This document shows, piece after piece, positions 20,905 through 32,345 of a stretch of 64,000 nucleotides of DNA. Source of the stretch: Theropithecus gelada. Taxonomy: Eukaryota > Chordata > Mammalia > Primates > Cercopithecidae. The notes beneath the pieces are model-generated. The model saw nothing but the letters and a program-made list of their open reading frames with translations, searched no databases and was not told where the DNA came from. The translations under genes and the position numbers were made by a program. The stretch is taken from NCBI RefSeq assembly GCF_003255815.1, contig NC_037674.1, positions 952,365 to 1,016,364 of the forward strand. The letters run 5' to 3'. The first letter of the stretch is position 1, and every line of letters begins with the position of its first letter.

Positions 20905-21283
20905 CTGCATTGAATCGTGGTCCCCCCGAGTTCACAGGTTAAAACCCTGGCCCCCAGTGGAAAAGCATTTAGATAGTTGGAGCTAGAGCCTTTAAAAAGG
21001 TAACTGAGGTTAAATGGGTGTAAGTGTGGAGTCCCAATTCAGTATGACTGGTGTCCTAAGAAGAGAGAGACCAGGGATGTACTCACAGAGGAAAGCCCTA
21101 GGACGACGTGGAAAGGAGGACTGCAAGGCAAGGAAGGAGGACCCAGGAGAAACCAACCCTGAAGACATTTTCATCCTGGACTTCCAGTATGTTCAAGATC
21201 TCAGACTTGAACTCAGTGTTCTCAAGGACATCCCAGTGGGTATCTATTGCTTGTCTGCTTGAGCAGCAGTATAGGAATTAGCC
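20905..21283 (+). mobile_element. MLT1-like MaLR LTR
   Basis: 'tgcattgaatcgtggtcccc', 'agtatgactggtgtcctaagaagag', 'accaaccctgaagacattttcatcctggac', ending 'gcagcagtataggaattagc'. Sense orientation. Its start directly abuts the minisatellite. Confidence 0.7.
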
Positions 21284-22689
21284 CTTTCGTTAAATCCCAA
21301 CATGCTGTGAGCCCATGCTCATGTCAGAAGTTGGGACTCGGCCAATACAATGTGAATGCAATACAATGTGAATGACACACACTCTTTAGTGAGGGGGATA
21401 ACCCCATACCCATGCATTTATAATATGATTGGAAGGGGGAGAATCTCTCCCTTATGGTCACGTTATTCCCTATAAGGACTGTTAGAAAATACCTATTATG
21501 AGGCATTTTCTGTCTAGTGGTCCAGGCATCTTCTGGCATGAGTGATTTCCTTTGCCACCTGCCTATGGGAAAGTGCCCTTCCCACCTCTAGTTGGTATCA
21601 CCTGACCCATGACTGGGGTGTTGGGCAGGGACAAGGGGTGGGAACAGTGAGGAGTGAGTCTGCAGCTAGAATGATTTTCTTCCAGAAGAGGGAGGAGGAT
21701 GGGAAGTAACCAATAGTTCCAGTTGCTGTGAGAGGGCTCATATCTGTTTAGACTAAGGAATATGTTATCCTGTTTGACTCATGAGGTAGTAATACATCAT
21801 TGATCATTGATCAGTTTAAATCCTCTCTCTAGAAGAAAGGTGCCCGTTGGCTTCTCAGTTGTCATTTTGCACTATGGAGCCAGTACATGCACATCACCGT
21901 TGGCCAGATGAGGCCTCTTCCTAGCAGGCCTGGAGCCATGGCGAGGCTGCAGGGATAACCAGGGTAGACCTGCACAGAGCAGAGCAATGATTCCACTGCA
22001 AACCTGAACGACGCATATCACTGTACCTCCTGCTGTCAGGAATTTAACTGCTGTCAATAACAGACCGCTAACTTTTGATCTTTGCTTGCCATGCTCTTGG
22101 GGGTCATCTCATAACAATCTATATTTCCCAATTGTTTCCATCCTACTTTAGGTTGGCCTCACATGCTCAGCTAACCATGGATTAACTGACACATGTAATA
22201 ATACTCCTTCACTCCACGTTGACTAAGCATTTTCTATGTAGATGCTAGCCATTGTCCTGATTCCCAGAAAATACCTAGTTTTTACCCTCAAAGTTGAGTG
22301 GAAAAAGACAAGGCATCCTCTAGCCCCATCCTCATCAGCAAAGCTAATAATGTCTACCCCAATGAAGGTCATCTGTCACAGTTAGTGACTGATGTGGAGT
22401 AGAATGTCAATATCTACCCTGATGAAGGTCATCCGTCACAGTTACTGATTGATGTAGGACCATCTTTTATTTTGGTGGCATCCTTCTTCCAGGCCTAGCT
22501 GTGTGGGAATGAGGCATGAGCCTAACATAACATCAGATAGTCTTTGTTCACAGATGAGGAAACAATCCCCCTAAGGTCAGAGCACATGTTCAAAAATGGA
22601 AAGCTTTTTAAATGTCCAGGAGCAACTTATTAATACTACCTGGTTTTTTGCTTGCTTTAAAGATGGTATTTTAACTGAGTGAAAGTAAA
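21284..22689. other. Unassigned sequence with small direct repeats
   Basis: No gene. 21344-21375 holds a 16-bp tandem duplication (aatacaatgtgaatg plus one base, twice). 22200-22330 resembles ancient MIR/L2-class DNA ('ctaagcattttctatgtagatgctagccattgtcctg'). Confidence 0.45.
22341..22460. repeat. 60-bp tandem duplication
   Basis: 'tgtctaccccaatgaaggtc' (22351) and 'tatctaccctgatgaaggtc' (22411) start two aligned 60-bp units that share 'gtcacagtta' and 'tgatgt'. The copies differ at several positions, so the event is old. Confidence 0.85.
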
Positions 22690-24800
22690 AATGCCATATA
22701 CTAAAATATGTGGATGCAGCTAAAGCAGTGCTGAGAGAGAAATACGTAGCACTAAAAGCCTACATTAGAAGAGAGAAAAGATTTCAAATCAATGGTCCAA
22801 ATTCCAACTTTGAGAAATTAGAAAAAGAAGAGCAAAATAAATTCAAAGCAAGTAGAAGGAAGTAAATAATTATCAGAGCAAATATCAATAAAATAAAAAA
22901 TAGATGATATAAAAGCAGAAAGATGGGCCGTGTGCGATGGCTCGCGCCTGTAATCCCAGCACTTTGAGAGGCCGAGATAGGCGGATCACGAGGTCAGGAG
23001 ATCGAGACCATCCTGGCTAACACGGTGAAACCCCATCTCTACTAAAATACACACACACACACAAATTAGCCGGGCGTGGTGACGGCGCCTGTAATCCCAG
23101 CTACTTGGAGGCTGAGGCAGGAGAAAGGCGTGAACGGAGCTTGCAGTGAGCCAAGATCGCACCACTGCACTCCAGCCTGGGAGGCAGAGGAAGACTCTGC
23201 GTCAATTTAAAAAAAAAAAGATAAGAGGAAATCAAAAAAACAAAAACTAAATCTAGTCTCCAAAACAGATCAATAACATTGATAAACTTTTAGCAAGATT
23301 GACAAAGATAAAAAGAAGACACAAATCACAAGTATCAGGAATTAAAGCGGAGTAATCTCTACAGATCCTGCAGCCATCCAGATAATACAGGAATACCATG
23401 AATGACCTTCATTCCTAAATTCGACAACTTTAAGGAAGTGAGTCAGTTCCCTGAAAGGCAAAAACTACCCAAAATCAAACAACATGAAATAGAAATTTGA
23501 AAAACCCTATAAATTTGTAATTAAAAGGCTCTTAAAAAGGGAATCACCAGGCTCAGATGACTTCACTGGCAAATTCTGCCCAATATTTAATGGATACTGA
23601 ACACCAGCTGTCCATAGTCTTTTCAAGAAAGTAGAAGGGCAGGGAATACTTTCCAATCACATTACAAGACCAGTATTTGCATAATACCAAAACTAGGCAG
23701 CAATATAAAGAATTACACTCCATGGCCAAATGGAGTCTATTCCAGGGATGAAAAGTGAGTTAGTTCAATATTTAAAATTAATCAGTGTAGTCTGCTATAC
23801 CAACAGCCTAAAGAAGAATAGTAGTATCAATTAATTTTGAAATAAAATCAATTGATGCAGAAAAATGTAACGCAACACCCAGTCACGTCAAAAATCCATC
23901 AGCAAAATAGTAATGGAAGAGAATGGCCTCAACTTCATAAAGAGACTACAAAAAGTCTACAGTTAACACTCAACGTGACAAGACTGAGTGGTTTCCTCCT
24001 AAGATCAAAAACAAAGCAAGGTGTCTGCTATCATCACTCTTATGCAACATAGTACTGAATGTTGTGCGCAGCGAAGTCAGTCAAGAAAAAAAAACTTCAT
24101 GCAGATTGGAAAGGAAAAAATTAAACTGTCCCTATTTGCAAATGACATGAGGGTCTGTAGAAAAATCCCAAGCAAACTACTAAAACAAACACATAAACAA
24201 TGAACCTCTTTAAACTAATAAGTAAGCTTAACAAGGTTGTAGAATTTAAGAGCAACAAAAAGCTTAATTGCATTTTTATATGCTAATAATATATGGAAAC
24301 TGAGATTAATAACATATTACCATTTAAAGTTGCTCCAAAGAGGTACTCAGGTATAAATCTAACAAACAGGATCTTTACGTTGAAACTTGCAAACTGATGG
24401 TCAGAGAAATCAAAGATCACTTAAATGAAAGGAGAGACACGTCACCATGGAGATGGAGACGAAGGGTGGAGGATGGAAGGGAGGGTATGGCTACAAAGGA
24501 TGAGAACGATGAAACCCCGTAGACACGCCCTGACTCTGTGACGTGACCACTGTGATGGTTATACAACTCTACGCATGGGGTTAAATTCATGTAGAGTTAT
24601 ACACGCACAAGTGGATACAAAGCTAGTGAAATACAAATAAGATCTGTGGACTGTGTCCCTGTCTGTGTGTTGGTTTCAATGTTGCACTGCAGTTATGTAG
24701 GACTTGCCCTGGGGAAATGGTGTAAAGGATTCCCGGGCATTTCCGTATTATTTTTGCAACTTCTTCCTAATCTTTAATTTCAAAATAAAAAGTTAAAAAG
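22690..24800 (+). mobile_element. L1 ORF2 (reverse transcriptase region) and 3' UTR, decayed
   Basis: 'gcagctaaagcagtgctgagagagaaatacgtagc', 'agaaaaagaagagcaaaataaattcaaagc', 'tccagataatacaggaatacc', 'actcaacgtgacaagactgag' and 'caaatgacatgagggtctgtag' track L1 ORF2 through the reverse transcriptase domain to about 24440. It then jumps to an L1M-type 3' UTR ('tgtgatggttatacaactctacg', 'tttcaaaataaaaagtt'), missing the ORF2 carboxyl end. Stops and frameshifts throughout. An AluY is inserted at 22925. Confidence 0.8.
22925..23219 (+). mobile_element. AluY element with (CA)n in the central linker
   Basis: 'ggccgtgtgcgatggctcgc' to an A-rich tail, with 'gaggtcaggagatcgagacc' and 'ggctaacacggtgaaacc' typical of AluY. 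The central A-rich linker has become (CA)7 at about 23048-23062. Several small deletions ('gctacttggaggctgagg', 'gcgtgaacggagcttgc'). Inserted in L1 ORF2. Confidence 0.93.
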
Positions 24801-25779
24801 CATTAAACCTGTTTTATCAATACAGAGAAAGGAACACAGACGAAAAGTAACACAACGCAAAGTTTGGAGGCAGGCCTATGGATAATGCCAACCGACAGCA
24901 GGGCAGTGCTGCCACTATATGTTGACAATCAACAAATGACACTGGATCAGTCGATTCCTCACTGGGAATAAAAAGGAAATGGCGTCCTGACCTCATCCCC
25001 TAGAGAAAAATTAATCTCACATAGACCCAGTGGATAAAACCAAAATGTTACTTTGATAATCCTTTTTAATTTCTTTTCATTAAATACCAGAGTAAAAATT
25101 TTTTGTTTTTCCCGGTTATTCATGTAAACAAGGCAAGAAACACAAACCAAGCTCGAATTTGGTCCTTTGTATTTTCAGGTTTTGCATTGCTTGCTTTCTA
25201 TTGTGTAAATACACTAAATTGGATTAGGCTACATATAACACAGACCCACAATTCCACAAGTTAAGACAAGAGAGCAGTTTAGTTTCGTGTTTCATGCTTT
25301 GGTGCAGAGGTAGGTCACCCTGGGCTGCTATGGTGTCTGTTCAGTGTCAACACGGTTCCATCTAGCTTCCTTATATGCCATCCTTAAGGCGGCTTTCTGC
25401 AATCCCCATATTCCAACCACCAGACAGGAGCGAAGTGACCAACATGGGCTCACCTTCCTTTTCTCTGTGGGCATGACTCATCCCATTGGTTGGGATTTAG
25501 TCAATGAACTCACCGAACTGCAAAGGATTCTGGGATATAGTCCATACAGCGTTTGGTGTGTACCGCTAAAAACAGGGAATCCTAATTCTGTGAAAAAGCC
25601 GGGCATGGCTAACCGGCACTCTGTGCCACCCAACAACGAGAATGCACAGTGCACCCGAGTGACCAGGTCTGCTGGGCTCCTGCCATGCTCCGTAATGAGA
25701 AAGCTGCCAGCAGGCCTGACCACCTTGTCGACTTGTACTGGCAAATCTGTGTTCTTTCGCATTCAGTTGTTTTTGATCA
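24801..25779. other. Unassigned sequence, partly repeat-like
   Basis: 24850-25060 may be further L1 ORF2 ('acctcatcccctagagaaaaattaatctcac'). 25200-25560 resembles a medium-reiteration repeat ('gtaggtcaccctgggctgctatggtg', 'cccattggttgggatttagtc'). A 165-codon frame (25344-25841, +) runs from this into a MER5-like fragment and the LTR-flanking DNA, so it is not a gene. Confidence 0.4.
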
Positions 25780-25906
25780 GAAAAGTGGTTCTCGAGGTGT
25801 GGTTCCCACTTTCGGCATTAGCAGCACTCAGGCATTCTTAAAAATACAAATATTTAGTACCTTTTCTCTCCCTGCTCCCAGTATGCTGAGGAAGAAAGTC
25901 GAGTGG
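25780..25906 (+). mobile_element. MER5-like DNA transposon, left part
   Basis: 'agtggttctcgaggtgtggttcccac' and 'gcagcactcaggcattcttaaaaatacaaat' follow the MER5A pattern ('ggttctcaaagtgtggtcc ... acctgggaacttgttagaaatgcaaat'). The element is interrupted by the LTR at 25907 and resumes at 26615. Confidence 0.65.
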
Positions 25907-26347
25907 TGTGTCCGGAATTGGTTCCTGCCCTCGCTGACTTCAAGGAGGAAGCCGCGGAACCTCACGGTGAGTGTGACAGTTCTTAAAGACGGTGTGGCCA
26001 GCGTTCGTTCCTTCACAGGTTCAGATGGATCCGCCATTTCTTCCTCCCGGTGAGTTCGTGGTGTGGCTGACTTCAGGAGCGAAGTGCAGACCTGGCCCGT
26101 AAGTGTTACAGCTCAAAGGTGGTACTTCCGGAGCCGTTTGTTCCTCTCGGTGGGTTCGTGGTCTGGCGGACTTCAGGAGTGAAGCCTCCATATCTTCGCA
26201 GTGTTACAGCTCTCAGAGTGCTGACCCAAAGAGTCAGCAGCAGTAATGTTAATTGCAAACAGCAAAACAAGGCTCACAAAGCTTGCAAGGCTACTCCAGA
26301 CCGTTGGGCTCTCCGCTGGTGGGGGGTGGGATGGGGTGGCCTGGCCA

Positions 26348-26357
26348 GCTTTTATTC
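26348..26357 (-). promoter_or_regulatory. TATA-like box of the LTR12-like promoter
   Basis: Minus-strand 'GAATAAAAGC' lies downstream (on that strand) of the CCAAT array, the position of the AATAAA/TATA element in ERV9 LTRs. Transcription, if any, would run leftwards. Confidence 0.5.
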
Positions 26358-26385
26358 CCTTATATGGCCCTGCCCACATCCTGCT

Positions 26386-26530
26386 GATTGGTCCATTTTG
26401 CAGAGTGCTGATTGGTCCATTTTACAGAGTGCTGATTGGTCCATTTTACGGAGTGTTGATTGGTCCATTTTTGCAGCGTGTTGATTGGTGCATTTATAAA
26501 CCTTTAGCTAGACACAGAGCACTGATTGGT
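26386..26530 (-). promoter_or_regulatory. Tandem CCAAT (NF-Y) array in LTR U3
   Basis: GATTGGT, the complement of ACCAATC, occurs at 26386, 26410, 26434, 26458, 26483 and 26524, spaced 24, 24, 24, 25 and 41 bases. NF-Y binding to such repeats is established for ERV9 LTR enhancers. A GTGGGGA-type motif (complement 'tccccac') follows at about 26571. All six cores are intact. Confidence 0.8.
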
Positions 26531-26614
26531 GTGTTTACAATCCTTTAGCTAGACAGAAAAGTTCTCCAAGTCCCCACCAGACCCAGAAGCCCAGGTGGCT
26601 TCATCTCTCAGTGG

Positions 26615-26680
26615 TGGGGCTAGAGTTTCTCCAGACCCTCCAGGTGATTCTAATTTATGCTAAAATTTGAGATCCACTAT
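26615..26680 (+). mobile_element. MER5-like DNA transposon, right part
   Basis: 'gaccctccaggtgattctaatttatgctaaaatttgagatccact' matches the MER5A right end ('ccctccaggtgattctgatgcacgctaaagtttgagaaccactg'). Continuation of 25780-25906 after the LTR insertion. Confidence 0.7.
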
Positions 26681-27221
26681 AATTACAAAGCAATCATGAA
26701 GGAAAATGTTAGGGGGAAAACAGATTTAGGTTTGTAGGAATTATGTAGTGGAATTCTTAAAAAGTATAGAAATCTAAATGTGATTAAATGTGATTCTAAA
26801 AGCAATAAAGTCAAGATATTTTGAAGGGACTGGATGTGAGCAATTGAAAAAAATTGTTTATCATGCTTACTGGGTTATCTGTCTTCTCATGAACCTGTGA
26901 CATCCAGAGGTGGCAAAGCCATGTCCATACTGGTGTTTTCAATCTCCATAGCACACAGCACATTGCCTGGCATGCAGTAGGCACACAATAATGTGCTAGA
27001 TGAGTGGATGAAAGAGGAGAACAGAAGGTACATTTTCCTGTCTTTATCAGGGAGACAATCATCAACATGTGGCCATGAATTTTAAGCACTAGTAAGTCTA
27101 AGAAGGAAAAATATCTGTGCTTAAGCTTTTATTTTATAGCGATGGTTACGGGTTTTATATTTAAACACATATAGTACAAGTAGTTGCCCAAAAGTTTGTT
27201 TGTCCTACTGAAAATATATGC
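26681..27221 (+). other. Unassigned sequence with an L2 3' end fragment
   Basis: 26930-27010 ('tccatagcacacagcacattgcctggcatgcagtaggcacacaataatgtg') is an L2 3' end in + orientation. The rest is AT-rich and unassigned. The 92-codon minus-strand frame at 26811-27089 is an L2 shadow. Confidence 0.55.
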
Positions 27222-29766
27222 ATTAATTTTTTTTATTGCTGCCTGAACTTTACTGGCTTACACAACGCAAATTTGTTTTCTTAAAGTTATGTAGTTTAGA
27301 AGTCCAACACTGGCTGCTCCAGGCTAAAACCAAGGTGTTGGCAAAGCTGCCTTCCTTTTGGGAGATCTAGGGAGGAACCCATTTCCTTGCTCATTCAGGT
27401 TGCTAGCAAAATTCAGATTCCTGTGGTTGTAGGGTTTAGATTCAAGTTTGCATGTTGACTGAGAGCTGGGGCCATTGCCAGCTTTAAAGGTTCCCCACTT
27501 TCCTTGGCTCATGGCCCCTCCTCCATCTTTATAGCCAACACCAGCAGGCTGCCTCCTCTTCCCATTACATCTTTCTTTGACCACTGCTGAGAAAGACTCT
27601 CTCCTTCTAAGGACACATATGATTAATTGGGCCTACAAAACAATCCAGGATAGTATCTCAAATCTTTACTCACATCCGCAAATCATTTTTGCCACATAAG
27701 GTAACATATTCACAAGGCCCAAAGAAGAAGTCATGGACTCCTCTGAAGGACTTTTATTATAACTACTGCAGTCTGTCCTCTAGCCTCCAAATATTCACAC
27801 TTGTCCCAATTGCAAAAATATGTCCACCCAGTCCCAAGGTTCCCTTAAGTCTTATCCAATTATAAAATCAACTCAAAATCTAAAAATATTGTCTGAATAC
27901 CATCAGCTCAGAAGTCTCAGATATCATTATCTAAATTGTCTAAATTAAGTATGGCTAAGGATCTGGTATGATCCATCTTGGGACAAAATTTCTTTTTATC
28001 TGTGAACCTGTTAAACTACAGAAATAAGTTATCTGCTCTGCAGATACAGTAGGATAAGGGTTATAGACATTCTCATTCAAAGAGGGAGAAAATGGAAGAA
28101 ATAAAGAAGTCATTGGTTCCAAATCCAGCCAAGGAAAACTCCATTAGGTGTCAAGGCTTGGAAACAACCCTGCGTTCCTCAAGCTCCACCTTCTGAGCCT
28201 GTGACTCCACCCTCTACACTCTGAGATCTCCCCTTTGAGTTAATCTTTCCTCTTGAAAAGTAACTTACACGCTCAGCTGAGTAATTTTATCATCCAGTTT
28301 CCTGCCTGTGGAATCTGGAGAGTCCAAGTTATTCTCTCATGTTCAACAGCTTTCTTTTCTTTTGTACTCTCCCCAACCCTTTCAATCCAAGCTGGCCCTG
28401 TTTCTGCTGATATAAAATTCTCAGGAACCTTGTGTGTCTCCTGTGTATATCGCGGTGATTCACTCTGTTAGACAAGAGGCTTGTCCACAAATGTTTTCTA
28501 GATAATTCCATCTCAATTTTTGGTTTTTGTCAAGATGGCCAAGGGACAATGTTGTTTACATTTCCTAGATGCTCTGTAGCTTGATTTAGGGGATCTATGA
28601 GTCCTACCCTTAATGTTTTCAAAGATCCTTTGTGTAACTGAAAACTGACTTTTTGATCTTTCAAAGGTGTTTAAGCCATTTCTCTAGAGTATGCTTTCCT
28701 GATAGTAAACCTTTTAATTTTAATGTGTCTCACTGTCCAGACATGCTGAGAATTTCCCACACTATCAAGTTCTAGTTCCTTTTCGTTTAGTAGTTCTTCC
28801 TTCAATTTATCGATTTCATCCTGCCTTTTACTATAAGCAGCTAGAAAGAAACCAGAACACATCTTTAACATTTTCTTGGAAATCTCTCTTCTAAATATCT
28901 AATTTTATTGTTTACAGGTTCTACTTGTCACAAAACTGTGACATAATTAGGCTAGGCTTTTTTCCACTGTATAAGAAGTATTACCTCTCCTCCAGTTTCC
29001 AACATATGTTCTTTACTTCCTTCTGAGCTTTTAACACCAGCACTTTTAATGTCCATATTTCTATCAATGGTCTGTTCATGCAGATTTAGGTATTCTCTAA
29101 GGTGATTTAGTTTTTCTCTATAATGCTCCTCACTTCTTAGCCTTCATTGGAAGTATTTAACATTCATAAATAGTCTGTTTAAGACAACTGAGGCTTTTTC
29201 TATCATGCTCCTCAAAATTCTTCTCACCTCTGACCAATATCCAATTTTAAATCCACTTCTGTGTAGTTAGGTGTTTGTTACAGATGCATTCCATTCCAGG
29301 TACCAATAGCCTGTATGAATCTTCTATTGCTGCCTTGAAAAATAACTACAAACTAAATGGCTTAAAACAACACAAATTCATTATCTCTCAGTTCTGTGGT
29401 CAGAAGTCCAATACTGGTCATACCAAGCTAAAATCAGTGTGTTGACAGGGTTGCATTCCTTTCTGGAGGCTCAAAAGAAAGATGTGATTTTTGATTTTTT
29501 TTTTTCTTGGCGGAATTTAGTTGCCTGAAGTTGTAGGACTGAGATAACTCTTTTCTTGTTAGCTGTGAGTTGAGGGTCATTCCCAGTTTCCAGAGGCTTC
29601 ATATGTTTGATTAGGCACATCCAGGACAATCCAGAAAAATTTCCTTGATATAAAGGCCTATAATCTTAGTCACAAGAGCAAATCCCTTTTGCCAGGTAAC
29701 ATATTCACAGGTTCTGGGTATTGGGGCATGGACACCTTTAAGTGGCAATTATTCTGCCAAACACAA
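27222..29766 (-). mobile_element. ERVL-MaLR (MLT1-like) element, LTR-internal-LTR, antisense
   Basis: Left LTR is about 27222-27775 ('actggcttacacaacgcaaatttg', 'ctcatggcccctcctccatcttta', 'cataaggtaacatattcacaagg'). Right LTR is about 29313-29766 ('tctattgctgccttg', 'ggcttaaaacaacacaaattca', ending 'ttattctgccaaacaca'). The internal region between them matches the + strand element at 10.5-12.0 kb in inverted order. The frame at 28671-28871 (-) shares residue blocks (NSQ, KI.RF, RKA.SRE.A) with the frame at 11005-11193 (+). Both are broken and non-functional. Confidence 0.8.
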
Positions 29767-30379
29767 TGCCTAGGTAAACATTAGGTGTCACTTCTGGAGT
29801 CATGTTAGCAAAAATAGCAGAGTGGTTAGCTCTAAGGCTAGCTGGACCCTTCACAGAAACACTGAAATAATAAGAAAATCTGCGAAGATCTACTTTATCC
29901 GAATTCTAGAAAATGGTCAAAGATTTACACCAGCCAAGTTTGTTTTATTTTCTTTTTTTGAGGCAATATAAAAACAGTAGGAGAGATTTGTGGCATTTTT
30001 ATTTTCCCTTGTTTTACCTCCCTCCCTAGCTGGTCATTGCTCTTGAAGGTGGAAGCCCATGTTTTGACTGTGGGACTCTAGTCATTTGTTTCAGAGGAAA
30101 CAGAGAAGAACTTTTCTCAAAGAATTATCTTTGTCTGTTTTGATCTGTTTGGGTGTTACCTGAAGGAATGATGCAATGTGCTTGTCTTTGTTTCGCTTAA
30201 CTTGGAACTCCCTAAGAGCAGAAAAGTGGCTATTCTGAGAGCATTCCTCAGGAACATTGAAAGGCAAATGAGCCACCTTCTAGTGACTGGGGAAAATACT
30301 ACATTTCAGGCAAACAAAAGACATACAAAAATCCTGGGATGAAAAGCTTAAAAGAGAGATTCTTTGGCAGATTAGATTA
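29767..30379. other. Unassigned sequence, possible start of HAL1-like element
   Basis: No clear family. It may be the 5' part of the L1/HAL1-like element that is recognisable from about 30380. Confidence 0.35.
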
Positions 30380-32345
30380 TTGAAAAGAACCTATATATTC
30401 CCCAGTATTTAGAAACCCACAGGCATGCCCAGGGAAGGAAATAAGCTCAGAAAAGACTCAGGAAGACCCTAAACATCTACTTCTGGCTGGCCTTTAAGGC
30501 TGGTGTGAGCAGGTAATGAAGGCTAACACAGAATTGTAAATGGCTGGGCTCAGCACTGAAGGAGTGTCCAATAAAGAGGCATTCTGCAAACACTGTGAGA
30601 GGTTTCTTGTTTTTGCATTTTGTTTTCTGGCTTTAGGCATTCAAAGAATCTCTGTCAAAAACACTAGCTGACTGCAAGCTAGAGGAACAGAGACATTAGA
30701 GACCACAAAGGCAAAGAATACAGTCTTTATGTATTAGTCCATTTTCCCACTGCTATAAAGAACTACCTGAGACTGGGTAATTTATAATGAAAAAGGTTTA
30801 ATTGACTCACCGTTCCACATGGCTGGGGAGGCCTCAGAAAACTTACAATCGTTGCAGAAGGTGAAGGAGAAGCAAGGCACATCTTATGTGGTGGCAGGAG
30901 GGAGACAGAGTGAGGGGAGAACACTTTTAAACCAACAGACCTCGTGAGAACTCACTCCCTATCATGAGAACAACATAGGGGAAATATGCCCCATGATGCA
31001 ATCACCTCCCACCAGGTCCCTCCCTCAACTTGTGGAGATTATAATTCAAGATGAGATTTGGGTGGGGACACACAGCCAAACCATATCACTTTATAAAAAC
31101 AGCTTAGAAAAGTTATCAAACAATTATAACCCAAACAAGCAACAAAAACAAACCCTGAGGAAGAGGAAGAAACTTATTTCCTGAGTTACCATATTATAAT
31201 ATTTAAAAAGTCCAGTTTTCAACAAAAAGTATGAAGCATACAAGGAAACAAGAAAGCATACTCTATTTAGAGGAAACATTAAAAGAAATTGTTATGAGGA
31301 AGCACAGACATTGAACTTACTAGAAATAAACTTTAAATCAACTGTCTTAAACATGCTGAAAGAGCTAAGAAAATCATGGACAAATAGTAAAGGAAATAAG
31401 GAGACTAATGTCTCCACAGATAGATAGAAAAACTATCAATAAAGACAAGTGGTAAAAAAAGGAACCAGTCAGAAATTCTGGAGCTCAAAAGCCCAATAAC
31501 TGAAATGAAAATTCACTGCATACATGTAACGGGAGTATCAGGAGAAGAGAAAGAATTATGAAGAAAAAATATTGGAAGAAATAATCCTGAAAATTTCCAA
31601 ATTTGATAAAAGACATGAATTTACACATCCAAGAAGCTCAACAAACTCCAAGAATGATAAAGAGTTCCACAACTGGGTATTTTATAGTTCTGTCAAAAGC
31701 AAAATACAAAGAGAATCTTGAATGTCACATGAGAGAAATGATTGGTTACATACAAGGGATCCTCAATAACATTAACAGAAAAAAACATGGAGGCCAGATG
31801 GGCAGTGGGGTGATATTATTTAAAGCATTGAGAGGAAAAATAATCTATCAACTAAGAATGTTATATCTAGCAAAAGTATACTTCAAAAGTGAAGGAGAAA
31901 TTAATACTATCCCAGAAAAACAAAACCTGAGGGAACTTGTTGCTGGTGGACCTGCCTTATAAGAAATACTACAAGGAGTACTTGAGGTGTAAATGAAAGA
32001 CTGCTAGTTATTAGATGTTTGAGTTACTACACAGTAACTCAAATCTATATGAAGAAATAAAGAAGTCTGGTAAAGGTCATTACATAGATAAATATAAAGG
32101 CCAACATTATTCTGGGTTGTAGCTCCTCTTTGTTTCCTGTATAATTTAAAGGACACATTTATAAAACAATAATTATAAACCTTTGCTAATGGGCACACAA
32201 TGTATAAAGATGTAATTTGTGACAATGACCACATAAAGGGAGAGGCTGAAGCTGTGTAGGAGCAGATGGGCTGACAGATGCTGAAGGTTTATATTTAATG
32301 AGATTTAGTACAAAACTCTGAAGCTTTCCAGACTCACAGGGATGA
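30380..32345 (+). mobile_element. HAL1-like (half-L1) element, split by an LTR
   Basis: 31094-31980 tracks an L1 ORF1-type region with a tail, as in HAL1: 'gttatatctagcaaaagtatacttc', 'aagtgaaggagaaattaatactatcccag', 'cctgccttataagaaatactacaagg', followed by the HAL1 3' UTR ('gaaataaagaagtctggtaaagg', 'gggcacacaatgtataaagatgtaatttgtgacaa'). No ORF2 is seen. A 119-codon frame (31603-31962) is a remnant of the ORF1-like region. 30380-30729 is a weaker match on the far side of the LTR. Confidence 0.75.
30730..31088 (-). mobile_element. THE1/MST-like MaLR solo LTR (antisense) with 5-bp TSD
   Basis: + strand reads 'tgtattagtccattttccc', 'gagactgggtaatttataatg', 'ttccacatggctggggaggcctc', ending 'acagccaaaccatatca'. 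The TSD cttta is at 30725-30729 and 31089-31093. The 359-bp length fits the family. Inserted in the HAL1-like element. Confidence 0.9.

Larger units (their letters stand above)
25907..26610 (-). mobile_element. LTR12/ERV9-like solo LTR (antisense) with 4-bp TSD
   Basis: Read on the minus strand it runs from TGAGAGATGAAGCCACCTGG to CCAATTCCGGACACA. It includes the CCAAT array, 'gggaataaaagctgg' (TATA region) and the repeated 'gagctgtaacactcaccg'-type R/U5 blocks. The 704-bp LTR is flanked by gtgg at 25903-25906 and 26611-26614, the 4-bp duplication usual for ERV1. No internal sequence remains, so it is a solo LTR. It lacks the GC-rich 5' block of the longest human LTR12 forms. Confidence 0.85.

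Noticed and set aside
20291..20942. Several overlapping open frames with a cysteine/valine/methionine-rich repeat protein
   Set aside because: They are produced by the minisatellite, which lacks stop codons in several frames at once. No conserved start, promoter or domain.
22690..24440. Intact reverse transcriptase gene
   Set aside because: L1 ORF2 homology is clear, but there are many stops and frameshifts and an AluY insertion. No open frame exceeds about 70 codons.
25344..25841. 165-codon open frame as a candidate gene
   Set aside because: It runs through repeat-like DNA into a MER5-like fragment, with no domain and a 94-codon frame on the opposite strand.
26319..26345. G-quadruplex in the LTR12-like element
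   Set aside because: Only three clean runs of three or more G are present, so it does not meet the usual four-run pattern.
31603..31962. 119-codon lysine-rich frame
   Set aside because: Remnant of the L1 ORF1-like region of a HAL1-like element. It is broken on both sides.
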